Assembly: GCF_025665335.1 (NCBI RefSeq)
Contig: NZ_CP106869.1
Coordinates: 4,552,501-4,616,500, forward strand
Direction: 5' to 3'
Length of the DNA stretch: 64,000 bases
From: Xanthomonas sp. AM6
Lineage (GTDB): Bacteria; Pseudomonadota; Gammaproteobacteria; Xanthomonadales; Xanthomonadaceae
Made by a program: the position numbers and the translations under genes. Every line of letters starts with the position of its first letter. The first letter of the stretch is position 1. The notes under the pieces were generated by a model. That model was not told the DNA's origin and ran no database searches. It saw only the letters and a list, made by a program, of their open reading frames with translations. Of the stretch, positions 8,410 to 17,712 are shown piece after piece.

Positions 8410-10560
8410 ATGAACCGTTTCCTCCCTCCCCGCCCCTTCCCGCGCCGCTCGGCATTGGCCATGGCCTGCCTCATCGCCACCCTGCCGGCCTTCGCTGCCG
8501 AACCGGCTGCCGACAGCGCCGCCGACAGCGACGTCACCACCCTGGACAAGGTCAGCGTCAAGGGCGAGCGCGCCGAAGGCTACAGCGTGCGCAAGACCAC
8601 CGCCGGCACCCGCTTCGAACTGGCGCCGCGCGAGATCCCGCAGTCGGTGAGCATCATCAGCCACCAGCGCATCGAGGATCAGAACCTGGACGACATCATC
8701 GACGTGCTGGAGAACACCACCGGCGTGTCCAACACCCGTTCCGACAGCGAGCGCTTCGAGTTCTACGCGCGCGGCTTCTACATCGACAACTACCAGTTCG
8801 ACGGCATCCCGACCACGATGGTGCAGAACTGGAGCTACGGCGATTCGGCGCTGGACCTGGCGCTGTACGACCGCGTGGAAGTGGTGCGCGGCGCCACCGG
8901 CCTGATGACCGGCGCGGGCAACCCGTCGGCCTCGGTCAACCTGATCCGCAAGCATGCCGACAGCGCCGAGCTGACCGGCAGCGTGCAGGTCACCGCCGGC
9001 AGCTGGGGCCGCACGCGCTCCACGGTGGACGTCACCACCCCGCTCAACGCCAGCGGCAGCGTGCGCGCGCGGGTGATCGGCAGCTACCTGGACACCGACT
9101 CGTACGTGGACCGCTACAGCCAGACCAAGGCCCTGGGCTATGCGGTGATCGATGCCGACCTGACCCCGGACACGCAGCTGAGCGTGGGCTACGACTACCA
9201 GAAGAAGCAGTCCGACGACGTCACCTGGGGCGGCTTCCCGCTGTGGTATTCCGACGGCAGCCGCACCGCCTATTCGCGTTCGTTCAACCCGGCCGCGGAC
9301 TGGACGTTCTGGGACACCACCACCAAGCGCGCCTTCGCCACGGTGCAGCACGATTTCGCCAGCGGCTGGAAGATCAAGGCCAACGCCACCCACGACCAGA
9401 CCAACGTCACCGACAAGCTGTTCTACCCCTATTACACGATCTACGGCTTCGACCGGGCCACCGGCGCCGGCGTGGTGCCGTACTCGGGCTACTACATCAC
9501 CGAGCGCAAGGTCGATGGCCTGGACGGCTATGCCGAAGGCCCGTTCCAGCTGTTCGGGCGCGAGCACGAGCTGATGGCCGGGGTCAGCTACAACCGCCGC
9601 CGCTACGCCAACAACGGCGCGTTCGATTTCCCCGGGCCGATGGACAGCTACCTCGGCTGGACCGGCAACTACCCGGAGCCGACCTGGGCGGCGCTGGCCG
9701 AATTCAGCCGCGGCACCGTCACCCAGAAGGCCGGCTACGCGGCGGCGCGCCTTTCGCTGGCCGACCCGCTGAAGCTGATCGTCGGCGCGCGCTACACCGA
9801 CTGGAAGGTGGACGGCGCCGAGAGCGGCGTGCCCTACAGCAGCCGGCAGAAGGAAACCACGCCGTATGCCGGCCTGGTCTACACGATCGACGAGGTGTGG
9901 TCGGCCTACGCCAGCTACACCGACATCTTCCAACCGCAGACCGCGCGCACCCGCGGTGGCGCCTACCTGGATCCGGTGATCGGCAAGAGCTATGAGGCCG
10001 GGGTCAAGGCCGCCTGGTTCGACGACCGGCTCAACGCTTCGCTGTCGGTGTTCCGCATCGAGCAGGACAACGTGGCCCAGGCGACCACCGAGTTCGTGCA
10101 GGGCACCACCGAGACGGCGTACGTCGCCGCGCAGGGCACGGTCAGCCGCGGCTTCGAGTTCGAAGTGAACGGCGAACTGGCCCCGGGCTGGAACGGCACC
10201 TTCGGCGCGGCGCGCTACGTCGCCAAGGACGCCGGCGGCGCGGACATCAATTCGCAGCTGCCGCAGACCACGCTCAAGCTCTACACCAGCTACACCCCGC
10301 GCAGCCTCACCGAGCTGACCTTCGGCGGCGGCGTCAACTGGCAGAACCGCATCTACTACGTCGATGCGGTGTACGGCCGCTTCGAGCAGGACGCCTATGC
10401 GCTGGTCAGCGCGTTCGCGCGCTACCGGTTGTCGGAGGAGTTCACGGTGCAGGCCAACCTCAACAACCTGCTGGACAAGAAGTACTACGCGCAGATCTAC
10501 GGCTACGGCGCCTGGGGCGAACCGCGCAGCGGCTCGCTGAGCTTCACCTGGTCGTTCTGA
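8410..10560 (+). CDS. TonB-dependent siderophore receptor (FhuE/FpvA-like)
   Basis: Outer-membrane receptor of 716 residues. The signal peptide ends at LPAFA (about residue 29), followed by a TonB-box-like stretch TTLDKVSVKG. The plug domain runs to about residue 170 (REIPQSVSIISHQRIEDQNLDDIIDVLENTTGV, then YDRVEVVRGATGLMTGAGNPSASVNLIRK). A 22-strand barrel ends in the typical terminal aromatic SLSFTWSF. These are hallmarks of ferric-siderophore receptors. There is no N-terminal signalling (STN) domain and no adjacent FecIR pair, so it is a plain transporter. The start at 8410 was chosen for the signal peptide; a longer frame begins at 8119 without support. Confidence 0.92.
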   Translation: MNRFLPPRPFPRRSALAMACLIATLPAFAAEPAADSAADSDVTTLDKVSVKGERAEGYSVRKTTAGTRFELAPREIPQSVSIISHQRIEDQNLDDIIDVLENTTGVSNTRSDSERFEFYARGFYIDNYQFDGIPTTMVQNWSYGDSALDLALYDRVEVVRGATGLMTGAGNPSASVNLIRKHADSAELTGSVQVTAGSWGRTRSTVDVTTPLNASGSVRARVIGSYLDTDSYVDRYSQTKALGYAVIDADLTPDTQLSVGYDYQKKQSDDVTWGGFPLWYSDGSRTAYSRSFNPAADWTFWDTTTKRAFATVQHDFASGWKIKANATHDQTNVTDKLFYPYYTIYGFDRATGAGVVPYSGYYITERKVDGLDGYAEGPFQLFGREHELMAGVSYNRRRYANNGAFDFPGPMDSYLGWTGNYPEPTWAALAEFSRGTVTQKAGYAAARLSLADPLKLIVGARYTDWKVDGAESGVPYSSRQKETTPYAGLVYTIDEVWSAYASYTDIFQPQTARTRGGAYLDPVIGKSYEAGVKAAWFDDRLNASLSVFRIEQDNVAQATTEFVQGTTETAYVAAQGTVSRGFEFEVNGELAPGWNGTFGAARYVAKDAGGADINSQLPQTTLKLYTSYTPRSLTELTFGGGVNWQNRIYYVDAVYGRFEQDAYALVSAFARYRLSEEFTVQANLNNLLDKKYYAQIYGYGAWGEPRSGSLSFTWSF

Positions 10561-10569
10561 TCGGCCGTT

Positions 10570-10640
10570 GCCCGCCCGTTGCCATGCAGCGGGCGGGCCT
10601 GGATCCAACCCGAATGCCGGTGGCCTGCCACCGGCATTCG
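10570..10640. terminator. Two hairpins between convergent genes (bidirectional terminator)
   Basis: The first stem-loop is at 10570-10598 (GCCCGCCCGTTGC paired with GCAGCGGGCGGGC). The second, at 10611-10640, is a perfect 14-bp stem CGAATGCCGGTGGC with a 2-nt loop. They lie between the ends of the TonB receptor and the response regulator. Confidence 0.7.
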
Positions 10641-10654
10641 CGTCTGTGGCGGCG

Positions 10655-11257
10655 CTACAGCCAGCCCTTCTGCCGCGCCAGCCGCGCCGCCTCGATGCGG
10701 TTGCCGACGCCGAGCTTGCCGATCGCCTCGGACAGGTAGTTGCGCACGGTGCCGTGCGACAGCCCGAGCCGGGCGGCGATGTCGCCGGCCGAGGCGCCCT
10801 CGCCGGCCAGGCGCAGCACCTGGCGCTCGCGGTCGTTGAGCGGGTCGGCCTCGGACCAGGCCTCCAGCGCCAGTTCCGGATCGATCGCGCGGCCGCCGCG
10901 ATGCACCTGGCGGATCGCATCGACCAGGCGCTCGGGCGGCGCGTCCTTCAACAGATAGCCGCCCACGCCGGCGTCCAGCGCGCGGCGCAGGAAGCCGGGC
11001 CGGGCGAAGGTGGTGACGATGACCACACGGATCGGCAGCTGCTGGCGCTGGATCCGCTGCGCCAGTTCCAGGCCGCCGAGGCCGGGCATCTCGATGTCGG
11101 TGACCAGCAGGTCCGGCGTATGCGCCTGCAGCGCGCGCCACGCGGCCTCGCCGTCGGCGGCGCTGGCGACCACGGCGATGTCCGCTTCCAGGCCCAGCAG
11201 CGCGCCCAGCGCGCCGCGCACCATCGCCTGATCTTCCGCCAGCACTAGTCGAATCAC
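10655..11257 (-). CDS. NarL/LuxR-family response regulator (DesR-like)
   Basis: Regulator of 200 residues. The receiver domain (1-115) has the acidic pocket AEDQ, phosphoacceptor Asp54 in LLVTDIEMPGLGG, the threonine in VTTFARPG, and Lys in YLLKDAP. The C-terminal LuxR helix-turn-helix (about 135-200) has LNDRERQVLRLAGEGASAGDIAARLGLSHGTVRNYLSEAIGKLG. Its cognate kinase lies 39 bp upstream, and an ABC exporter precedes that. DesKR relatives respond to membrane state, but the signal here is unknown; the neighbouring exporter is the obvious candidate target. Confidence 0.93.
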   Translation of the reverse strand: MIRLVLAEDQAMVRGALGALLGLEADIAVVASAADGEAAWRALQAHTPDLLVTDIEMPGLGGLELAQRIQRQQLPIRVVIVTTFARPGFLRRALDAGVGGYLLKDAPPERLVDAIRQVHRGGRAIDPELALEAWSEADPLNDRERQVLRLAGEGASAGDIAARLGLSHGTVRNYLSEAIGKLGVGNRIEAARLARQKGWL

Positions 11258-11296
11258 GGCTCCCCCGGTCCTTGTGGACGCATTGTAGGGCGGCGC

Positions 11297-12496
11297 TCAG
11301 CGCAGCGCGGAATCCTGGTAGCCGCGCGGCTCCGGCGCGGTCTCCGCAAGGGGCGCCGGCGCAGGCTGCGGCGTGCGCGGCAATGGCGCCGCCGCCAGCA
11401 GGCGGGTGCCCTGGCCGCGTTCGGAATCGATCCGCAACGAACCGCCCACCGCTTCCAGCCGTTCGCGCATGCTGGCCAGGCCGGTGCCCGGCTGCATCGC
11501 GCTGCCGCGGCCATCGTCGCGGATCTCCAGCCAGGCCTGGCCGTGCTCGCACCACAGCCGCAGCTGCGCATTGCCGGCGCCGGCATGGCGCTGGATATTG
11601 GTGGCGGCCTCGCGCAGCACCATGGCGAACACGGTCTCCAGCTGCGCGCACTGCGGCAGCGCATCGACCTGGTAGCGGAAGGTCACCCCGGACGATTCCA
11701 GCAGCAGTTTGGCCGAGGCCATCTCCGCCGCCAGCTGCGCGGCGCGGATGCCGCTGACCGCGCGCCGCACCTGGCCCAGCGCCTCGCGCGCGACTTGGCC
11801 GACGTCCTCCATCTCCTGCCGCGCCGCGTCCGGGTCGCGCGCCAGCAGGCGCGCGGCCAGGTCCGACTTCAGCGCCACCAGCGACAGGGTGTGGCCGAGC
11901 AGGTCGTGCAGGTCGCGGCCGATGCGCTCGCGTTCGGCGACCGCGGCCAGCCGCCGCACTTCCTCGTGGCTCAGGCGCAGCTGCGCGTCGGCGCGCATGC
12001 GGCGCTCGAAGCTGATGTTCATCAAGCCCGTCGCCAATCCCACCAGTACCGCGCTGGCCATGTACAGGGGCGACCAGCCGCGCGACCACCAGGCCGCCGC
12101 GAACAGCGCCAGCAACAACAGCATCGCCAGCAGCGCCCGCGACGCGGTGAAACAGAACGGCAGGAACGCGCAGGCGAAGATGATGTAGCACTGCGCGCCG
12201 GGGTTGTACGGCAGCAACGCGAAGGCCAGCGCGGCCATGCCGGCCACGCACCAGCGCAGGTAGCGGCGGTGGCGGTAGTAGGCGCAGTAGTACAGCGCCA
12301 GGAATACGGCATAGCTGGCCATGGTCGGCCAGAACCAGCGGGTGAAGTAGTGCGGCTCGTACAGCGGGGTGACGAACAGCCAGATCGACCAGATCAACGA
12401 CAGCCACACGAACCAGTGCGCGCCGGGCCGGGCGGTATTCCAGCCCAGGCGGCGGGCGATCAGCGATTCGGACGAGGCGTGCAGCAAGGCGATCAC
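11297..12496 (-). CDS. DesK-like sensor histidine kinase
   Basis: Membrane kinase of 399 residues. The N-terminal half contains about five hydrophobic helices (residues 28-165) with short loops, as in DesK. The HisKA_3 dimerisation domain has the phosphorylated His197 in ERERIGRDLHDLLGHTLSLVALK. The HATPase part has REAATNIQRHAGA (N box) and DDGRGSAMQPGTGLASMRERLEAVGG. The start proposed is GTG at 12496, because CTGGAG lies 6 bases upstream; an in-frame ATG at 12535 has no ribosome site. It is paired with the response regulator just downstream. Confidence 0.9.
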   Translation of the reverse strand: MIALLHASSESLIARRLGWNTARPGAHWFVWLSLIWSIWLFVTPLYEPHYFTRWFWPTMASYAVFLALYYCAYYRHRRYLRWCVAGMAALAFALLPYNPGAQCYIIFACAFLPFCFTASRALLAMLLLLALFAAAWWSRGWSPLYMASAVLVGLATGLMNISFERRMRADAQLRLSHEEVRRLAAVAERERIGRDLHDLLGHTLSLVALKSDLAARLLARDPDAARQEMEDVGQVAREALGQVRRAVSGIRAAQLAAEMASAKLLLESSGVTFRYQVDALPQCAQLETVFAMVLREAATNIQRHAGAGNAQLRLWCEHGQAWLEIRDDGRGSAMQPGTGLASMRERLEAVGGSLRIDSERGQGTRLLAAAPLPRTPQPAPAPLAETAPEPRGYQDSALR

Positions 12497-12629
12497 GGCA
12501 GGCTCCAGGGGCGGCGCGGCCGCGGTGCGTAGCATAGCGAGTGCGCAGGGAGGCCGCGCGGCGGCGCGGGCGGCCGGGCGCGGGCGGCGCGTCCCCGCCC
12601 GGCCGGGCCACCGTGGCGCAGGCCGGCCA

Positions 12630-13457
12630 TCAGCCTTGGCGCAGGCGCCGATGCGCCAGCGCGTAGAACGCCACGGTCACCGCCAGCAGCGCGGCGACAT
12701 GGCCGGCGCTGCTGCCGCCGCCATCCTGGCCCACCACCCGCAGCGCCAACTGGCCCAGGTGATACGACGGCCACAGCGGCGCCAGCGTGGTCAGCAGCGA
12801 CGGCAGCAGTTGCAGCGGAATCCACAGGCCGGACAGGAACGCCATCGGCAGGTAGACCAGATTGACCAGCGCCGGCGCGCCGCTGCCGCCGACGCGCGCG
12901 CCGATGTACAGGCCGATCGCGCAGAACGGCAGCGTGCCCAGCACATCGACCAGCAGCAGCAAGGCGCGCTGCGGCAGCGCCAACCTGACGCCGCCGAGCG
13001 CGCTGCCGAGCAGTTGCAGCAGCACGCCGATCGCCAGCGCGAATAGCATCGCCAGCACCGTGCGCGCCAGCAGCATCGCCCCCGGCGGCACCGGCATCGC
13101 GCGCTTGAGGGTCAGCAGGCCGCGCTCGCGGTCCAGCGCCAGGCCCACGCCGAAGCCGAACAGCGCCGGCGCCATCACCCCGAACACGCCGTAGCTGGCC
13201 ATCAGGTACACCGCGGCGGCGGGATTGCCGCGGTTGAGCACCACGCCGAACAGCAGATAGAACATCGGCGGGAACAGCAGGGTCGGCAACGCGAACGACG
13301 GCGTACGCAGCCAGCGCAGCAACTCGTAGCGGATCTCGCGCAACAGCAATGCGGCGTACTCGCGCAGCGGCAACGCAGACGCGTCGTACGGCCGCGCGGC
13401 GGCGCCATGCGCTGGCGCGGCGACGGGCGCGATGCGGCGTGGATCGGGAGCGTTCAT
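12630..13457 (-). CDS. ABC-2 type transporter permease
   Basis: Integral membrane subunit of 275 residues, of the DrrB/YhaP-like ABC-2 class. A cytoplasmic N-terminal amphipathic region (LREYAALLLREIRYELLRWLRTPSF) is followed by six hydrophobic helices, with the conserved PTLLFPPMFYLLFGVVL and LVNLVYLPMAFLSGLWIPLQLLPSLL segments. The start at 13457 overlaps the stop codon of the ATPase gene (ATGA), so translation is coupled. With the ATPase it should form an exporter of lipid-like compounds or drugs. The following DesKR-like pair is on the same strand 133 bp downstream. Confidence 0.9.
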   Translation of the reverse strand: MNAPDPRRIAPVAAPAHGAAARPYDASALPLREYAALLLREIRYELLRWLRTPSFALPTLLFPPMFYLLFGVVLNRGNPAAAVYLMASYGVFGVMAPALFGFGVGLALDRERGLLTLKRAMPVPPGAMLLARTVLAMLFALAIGVLLQLLGSALGGVRLALPQRALLLLVDVLGTLPFCAIGLYIGARVGGSGAPALVNLVYLPMAFLSGLWIPLQLLPSLLTTLAPLWPSYHLGQLALRVVGQDGGGSSAGHVAALLAVTVAFYALAHRRLRQG

Positions 13458-14356
13458 GCGGCCTCCGCACGGGTAATGGCGAGGAACGCCTCGGCGAGGC
13501 CGGCGCGCTTCACTTCCAGTTCGTCCAGCCCCGGATCGGCGGCGAGCAGTCGCGCCACCACCGGCTCGGCCGGTTCGGCGACGATCTCGAGCACGCCGTC
13601 GCGGCCTTCCGCGCGGCGCACCTGCGGCCAGTCCGCCACCTGCGTCGCGGCCAGCGCGCTGCGGCAGCGGATGGTGCGTTGCTCGAAGCGCGCGCGCAGC
13701 TGTTCCACACTGCCTTCGGCGATCAGCGTGCCACGCTGCAGCACCGCGACCTGGTCGGCCAGCGCTTCGGCCTCTTCCAGGTAGTGCGTGGTCAGCAGCA
13801 CCGCGCAGCCGTCCGCGACCAGTTCTTGGATGGCCCGCCACAGGCCCTGCCGCGCCTCGATGTCCAGGCCGGTGCTGGGCTCGTCCAGGAACAGCACCTG
13901 CGGCCGGCCGCAGATCGCCAGCGCGAACTGCACGCGCCACTGCTGGCCGCCGGACAGGCTGCCGTAGCGGCGCGGCAACAGGCCGTCCAGCCCGGCCAGC
14001 GCCACGCAATCGGCGACGCTGCGCGGGCGCCGGTAGTAGCCGCGCGCCTGCGCCAGCAATTCGCCGACGCGCAGGGCGTCCGGCAGACCGGCGGACTGCA
14101 GCATCACCCCGGCCTGGCGCCGCGCGCCGAGCGCACGCGGGTCCTGGCCGCACAGGGACACGCTGCCGGCATCGGCCACCTGCAGCCCGAGCATGAGCGC
14201 GACCGCGGTGCTCTTGCCCGCGCCGTTGGCGCCGAGCAACGCCAGCAACTGGCCGCGCCGCAGTTGCAGGTCCACGCCGTCCAGCGCGACCGCCGCGCCG
14301 TAGCGCTTGTGCACGCCGCGCAGTTGCGCCAGCGGGGGAATGTCGGGAGCGTGCAT
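13454..14356 (-). CDS. ABC transporter ATP-binding protein (exporter type)
   Basis: ATPase of 300 residues. Walker A is GANGAGKSTAV near residue 41, the signature LSGGQQWRVQFA near 138, and Walker B VLFLDEPSTGLD near 158. The switch histidine is in LLTTHYLEEAEALADQV. The C-terminal extension of about 80 residues, which diverges between family members, is typical of DrrA/CcmA-like exporters. It is the first gene of a four-gene minus-strand group: ATPase, permease, kinase, regulator. Confidence 0.92.
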   Translation of the reverse strand: MHAPDIPPLAQLRGVHKRYGAAVALDGVDLQLRRGQLLALLGANGAGKSTAVALMLGLQVADAGSVSLCGQDPRALGARRQAGVMLQSAGLPDALRVGELLAQARGYYRRPRSVADCVALAGLDGLLPRRYGSLSGGQQWRVQFALAICGRPQVLFLDEPSTGLDIEARQGLWRAIQELVADGCAVLLTTHYLEEAEALADQVAVLQRGTLIAEGSVEQLRARFEQRTIRCRSALAATQVADWPQVRRAEGRDGVLEIVAEPAEPVVARLLAADPGLDELEVKRAGLAEAFLAITRAEAA

Positions 14357-14606
14357 CGGCGTGGACCGGTGGTGGCGGGAGTGGCCATGCTGCGCCGTGC
14401 CCGCGGCGCCTCCCAGTGCGGCCCGTCAGCCGCCGCGGGTGACAGCTGTCACTGGCGATGGCCGCGCGATTGCCGCATGCTGCGCTCCACGCCATGGGGA
14501 TGGCGCCGCCGCATGCCGCAGTGCAACGCAGAAAGTGACTTCCGGCAACTGGGAAACGCATGCCCCGCCGCGCCACACTGCGCCTACCGATTCGTCCAGG
14601 GACAAG

Positions 14607-15851
14607 ATGAGTACCTCCGCCGACCTGCTCAAAGAACTCCGTATCGACCGCAAGGCCCCGCCGAGCGCGCCGCCGTCGCGGCGCGGGCTGTGGATCGCCG
14701 TGATCCTGGTGCTGTTGCTCGCGCTCGGCGTCGGCGGCTGGCTGCTGTTCGGCCGCGGCAAGGCCATCGAAGTGACCACCGCGCCGGTGGTGGCGATCGC
14801 CGCCGGCAGCAGCAGCGCCTCGGTGCTGGACGCCAGCGGCTACGTGGTGGCGCGGCGCATGGCCACGGTGTCGGCGAAGATCACCGGCAAGGTGCGCGAG
14901 GTGCTGATCGAGGAAGGCATGCGCGTGGAGCAGAACCAGGTGATGGCCACGCTGGACCCGATCGACGCCGGCGCGCAGCGGCAGCTGTCGGCCTCGCAGC
15001 TGGACGCGGCGCGCAGCCAGGTGGCGAACATGCAGGCGCAGCTGCGCCAGGCCGAGGCCGACGCGCAGCGGCTGCAGACCCTGTCCACGCAGCAGCTGGT
15101 GTCGCGCTCGCAGTACGAGCAGGCGCTGTCGCAGCGCGACGCCCTACGCGCCCAGCTGCAGAGCGCGCAGCGCAACGTGGTGGTGGCCGGCAACCAGCTG
15201 TCGATCTCCGACCTCAACGTGGACAACACCATCGTGCGCGCGCCGTTCGCCGGCGTGGTCACCGCCAAGGCGGCGCAGCCGGGCGAGATCGTCTCGCCGC
15301 TGTCGGCCGGCGGCGGCTTCACCCGCACCGGCATCGGCACCATCGTGGACATGGAATCGCTGGAGATCGAGGTGGAAGTGGGCGAGGCCTTCATCGGCCG
15401 GGTCAAGCCGGGGATGCCGGTGGAAGCCGTGCTCAACGCCTATCCGGAGTGGAAGATCCCGGCCGAGGTGATCGCGATCATCCCCTCGGCCGACCGCGGC
15501 AAGGCCACGGTGAAGGTGCGCGTGGCGCTGAAGCAGAAGGACCCGCGGATCGTGCCGGAAATGGGCGTGCGGGTGAGTTTCCTGGAGGCGCCGCAGGCGC
15601 AGGCGCAGGACAAGCCGCAGGGCGTGCGCGTGCCGGGCGCGGCGATCGTCAAGCGCGACGGCCAGGACGTGGCGTTCGCCTTGAAGGAGGACAACACGGT
15701 CGAGCGGCGCGCACTGAAGACGGGCATCGCGCTGGGCGACGACCGACAGGTGCTGTCGGGCCTGGCGCCGGGCGATACGGTGGTGCTGGATCCGCCGGAA
15801 ACGGTACGCGACGGGGTCAAGGTGAAGATGGCGGAGGCAACCGAACAATAG
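14607..15851 (+). CDS. Efflux periplasmic adaptor (MacA/RND membrane-fusion type)
   Basis: Adaptor of 414 residues. An N-terminal cytoplasmic tail is followed by a membrane anchor (residues 28-47, LWIAVILVLLLALGVGGWLL). Then come a lipoyl/barrel-sandwich half (GYVVARRMATVSAKITGKV), a coiled-coil hairpin (about residues 120-205: QLSASQLDAARSQVANMQAQLRQAEADAQRL), the second lipoyl half (VRAPFAGVVTAKAAQPGEIVSP) and beta-barrel domains. AGGGACAAG lies upstream of the ATG at 14607. The downstream ATPase and two FtsX-like permeases on the same strand suggest a MacAB-type exporter, although a 1.1-kb repeat structure separates them. Confidence 0.88.
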   Translation: MSTSADLLKELRIDRKAPPSAPPSRRGLWIAVILVLLLALGVGGWLLFGRGKAIEVTTAPVVAIAAGSSSASVLDASGYVVARRMATVSAKITGKVREVLIEEGMRVEQNQVMATLDPIDAGAQRQLSASQLDAARSQVANMQAQLRQAEADAQRLQTLSTQQLVSRSQYEQALSQRDALRAQLQSAQRNVVVAGNQLSISDLNVDNTIVRAPFAGVVTAKAAQPGEIVSPLSAGGGFTRTGIGTIVDMESLEIEVEVGEAFIGRVKPGMPVEAVLNAYPEWKIPAEVIAIIPSADRGKATVKVRVALKQKDPRIVPEMGVRVSFLEAPQAQAQDKPQGVRVPGAAIVKRDGQDVAFALKEDNTVERRALKTGIALGDDRQVLSGLAPGDTVVLDPPETVRDGVKVKMAEATEQ

Positions 15852-16075
15852 CGCGGGCGCGTGTGAGGTACCGCGCCTTGGCGCGAACCATTGCATGCAC
15901 CTCGACGTTGGCTTCACCACACCCTATAGGCAGCATCGCGTTCACCGGCTTCGTCCAGTGCTTGCCGTGGCGAATGCCTTTTCAACCATCGTTTCCTAGC
16001 AATATTCGTTTCTGCTCGTACTCGATCCAACCTGCAACAAGTTCCACGCTCGCCCCAACCATCACGGCACTCTAG

Positions 16076-16900
16076 TTTTTGTTTTTTGCTGTTGCTCTGG
16101 CTATTGCTGTTGCCCTGATTGCTGCTGTTGCCCTGGTTTTTGCTCTCAGTTCTGGCTATCGCTCCGCTCTGGCTCCGCTCTGGCTCTGCTCTGGCTCTGC
16201 TCTGGCTCTGCTTTGGCTCTGCTTTGGCTTTTGACTTACCGGGTTCCCTTCCGCAGCGGCGGATGGACCGGGGAAACACCCGAAGGGCGGCGCACATGGA
16301 TGTGCGCCGTTCGCGGCAGGGGCAGGATGCCCCTTCCGCGAATCCCCGGTGCATCCGCGGACCCGGAGCGCGCAGCGCGGAGGGCGCGCAGGCAGGGCGC
16401 GCTTTCTTTTGGTTACTTTTCTTTGCGCGAGCAAAGAAAAGTAACCCGCCAAGGGCGGAAGCTTTTGCTTTGGTTTTTGCTTCAAGCGTTTGCCTTTGTA
16501 GGAGCGGCTTCAGCCGCGACGCTCTTCCTGTCAGATCTGGTCGCGGCTGAAGCCGCTCCTACAAGGATTCTTCCCACTGCCATCGCAAGAGCAACAGCAA
16601 AGCTTTCGCCTACGGCGAGTTACTTTTCTTTGCTTGTGCAAAGAAAAGTAACCAAAAGAAAGCACACCCTGCCTTCGCGCCCTCCGCGCTTCGCGCTCCG
16701 GGTCCGCGAATAGGACGGGATTCGCGGAAGGGGCATCCTGCCCCTGCCGCGAACGGCGCACATCCATGTGCGCCGCCCCTTCGGGGTTTTTCCCGCCCTA
16801 TTCGCCGCTACGTAAGGGACCCGGTAGAGCAACGGCAACACAGCGACAGCAAAACCAAAGCAACAGCACAGCAACTGCACTGCAACCGCTAGCCATACCG
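16076..16900. repeat. Large imperfect inverted repeat with low-complexity ends
   Basis: The left arm (about 16240-16447) and right arm (about 16618-16815) are reverse complements over about 200 bp. Each contains CGCACATGGATGTGCGCCG, GGGGCAGGATGCCCCTTCCG, and the small hairpin GGTTACTTTTCTTTGC...GCAAAGAAAAGTAACC. The outer flanks are also inverted: TGCTCTGGCTC/TTGCTGTTGCC tracts at 16076-16232 mirror GGCAACA...AGCAACAGCA tracts at 16825-16900. Between the arms sit two REP palindromes at 16498-16520 and 16540-16562. Arginine/serine-rich open frames across it are not genes. It lies between the efflux adaptor and the ABC ATPase. Confidence 0.85.
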
Positions 16901-16943
16901 CAACCCGCACCTCCGACACCCGTCCACTGCCAGGAACACCACC

Positions 16944-17636
<693 letters not shown>

Positions 17637-17712
17637 ACCGGCCGCTGCCGCATCGCGGCACGCCGCTGCGCGCATTCGGCGCGGCGGCATCCCGCTCCTT
17701 CGAGGATCGAAC

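Noticed and set aside
8188-10920. 910-codon open frame on the minus strand across the TonB receptor
   Set aside because: It mirrors the codon pattern of the plus-strand receptor, has no domain and no ribosome site; a normal artefact of 70 % GC DNA.
12630-14576. Single 648-codon frame joining ATPase region and permease
   Set aside because: Its N-terminal 370 codons are the wrong frame of the ATPase gene; the permease starts at 13457 with a 4-bp overlap.
15914-16767. Arg/Ser/Gln-rich frames inside the large inverted repeat
   Set aside because: They follow the repeat sequence (low-complexity tracts and arms) and appear on both strands; not credible proteins.
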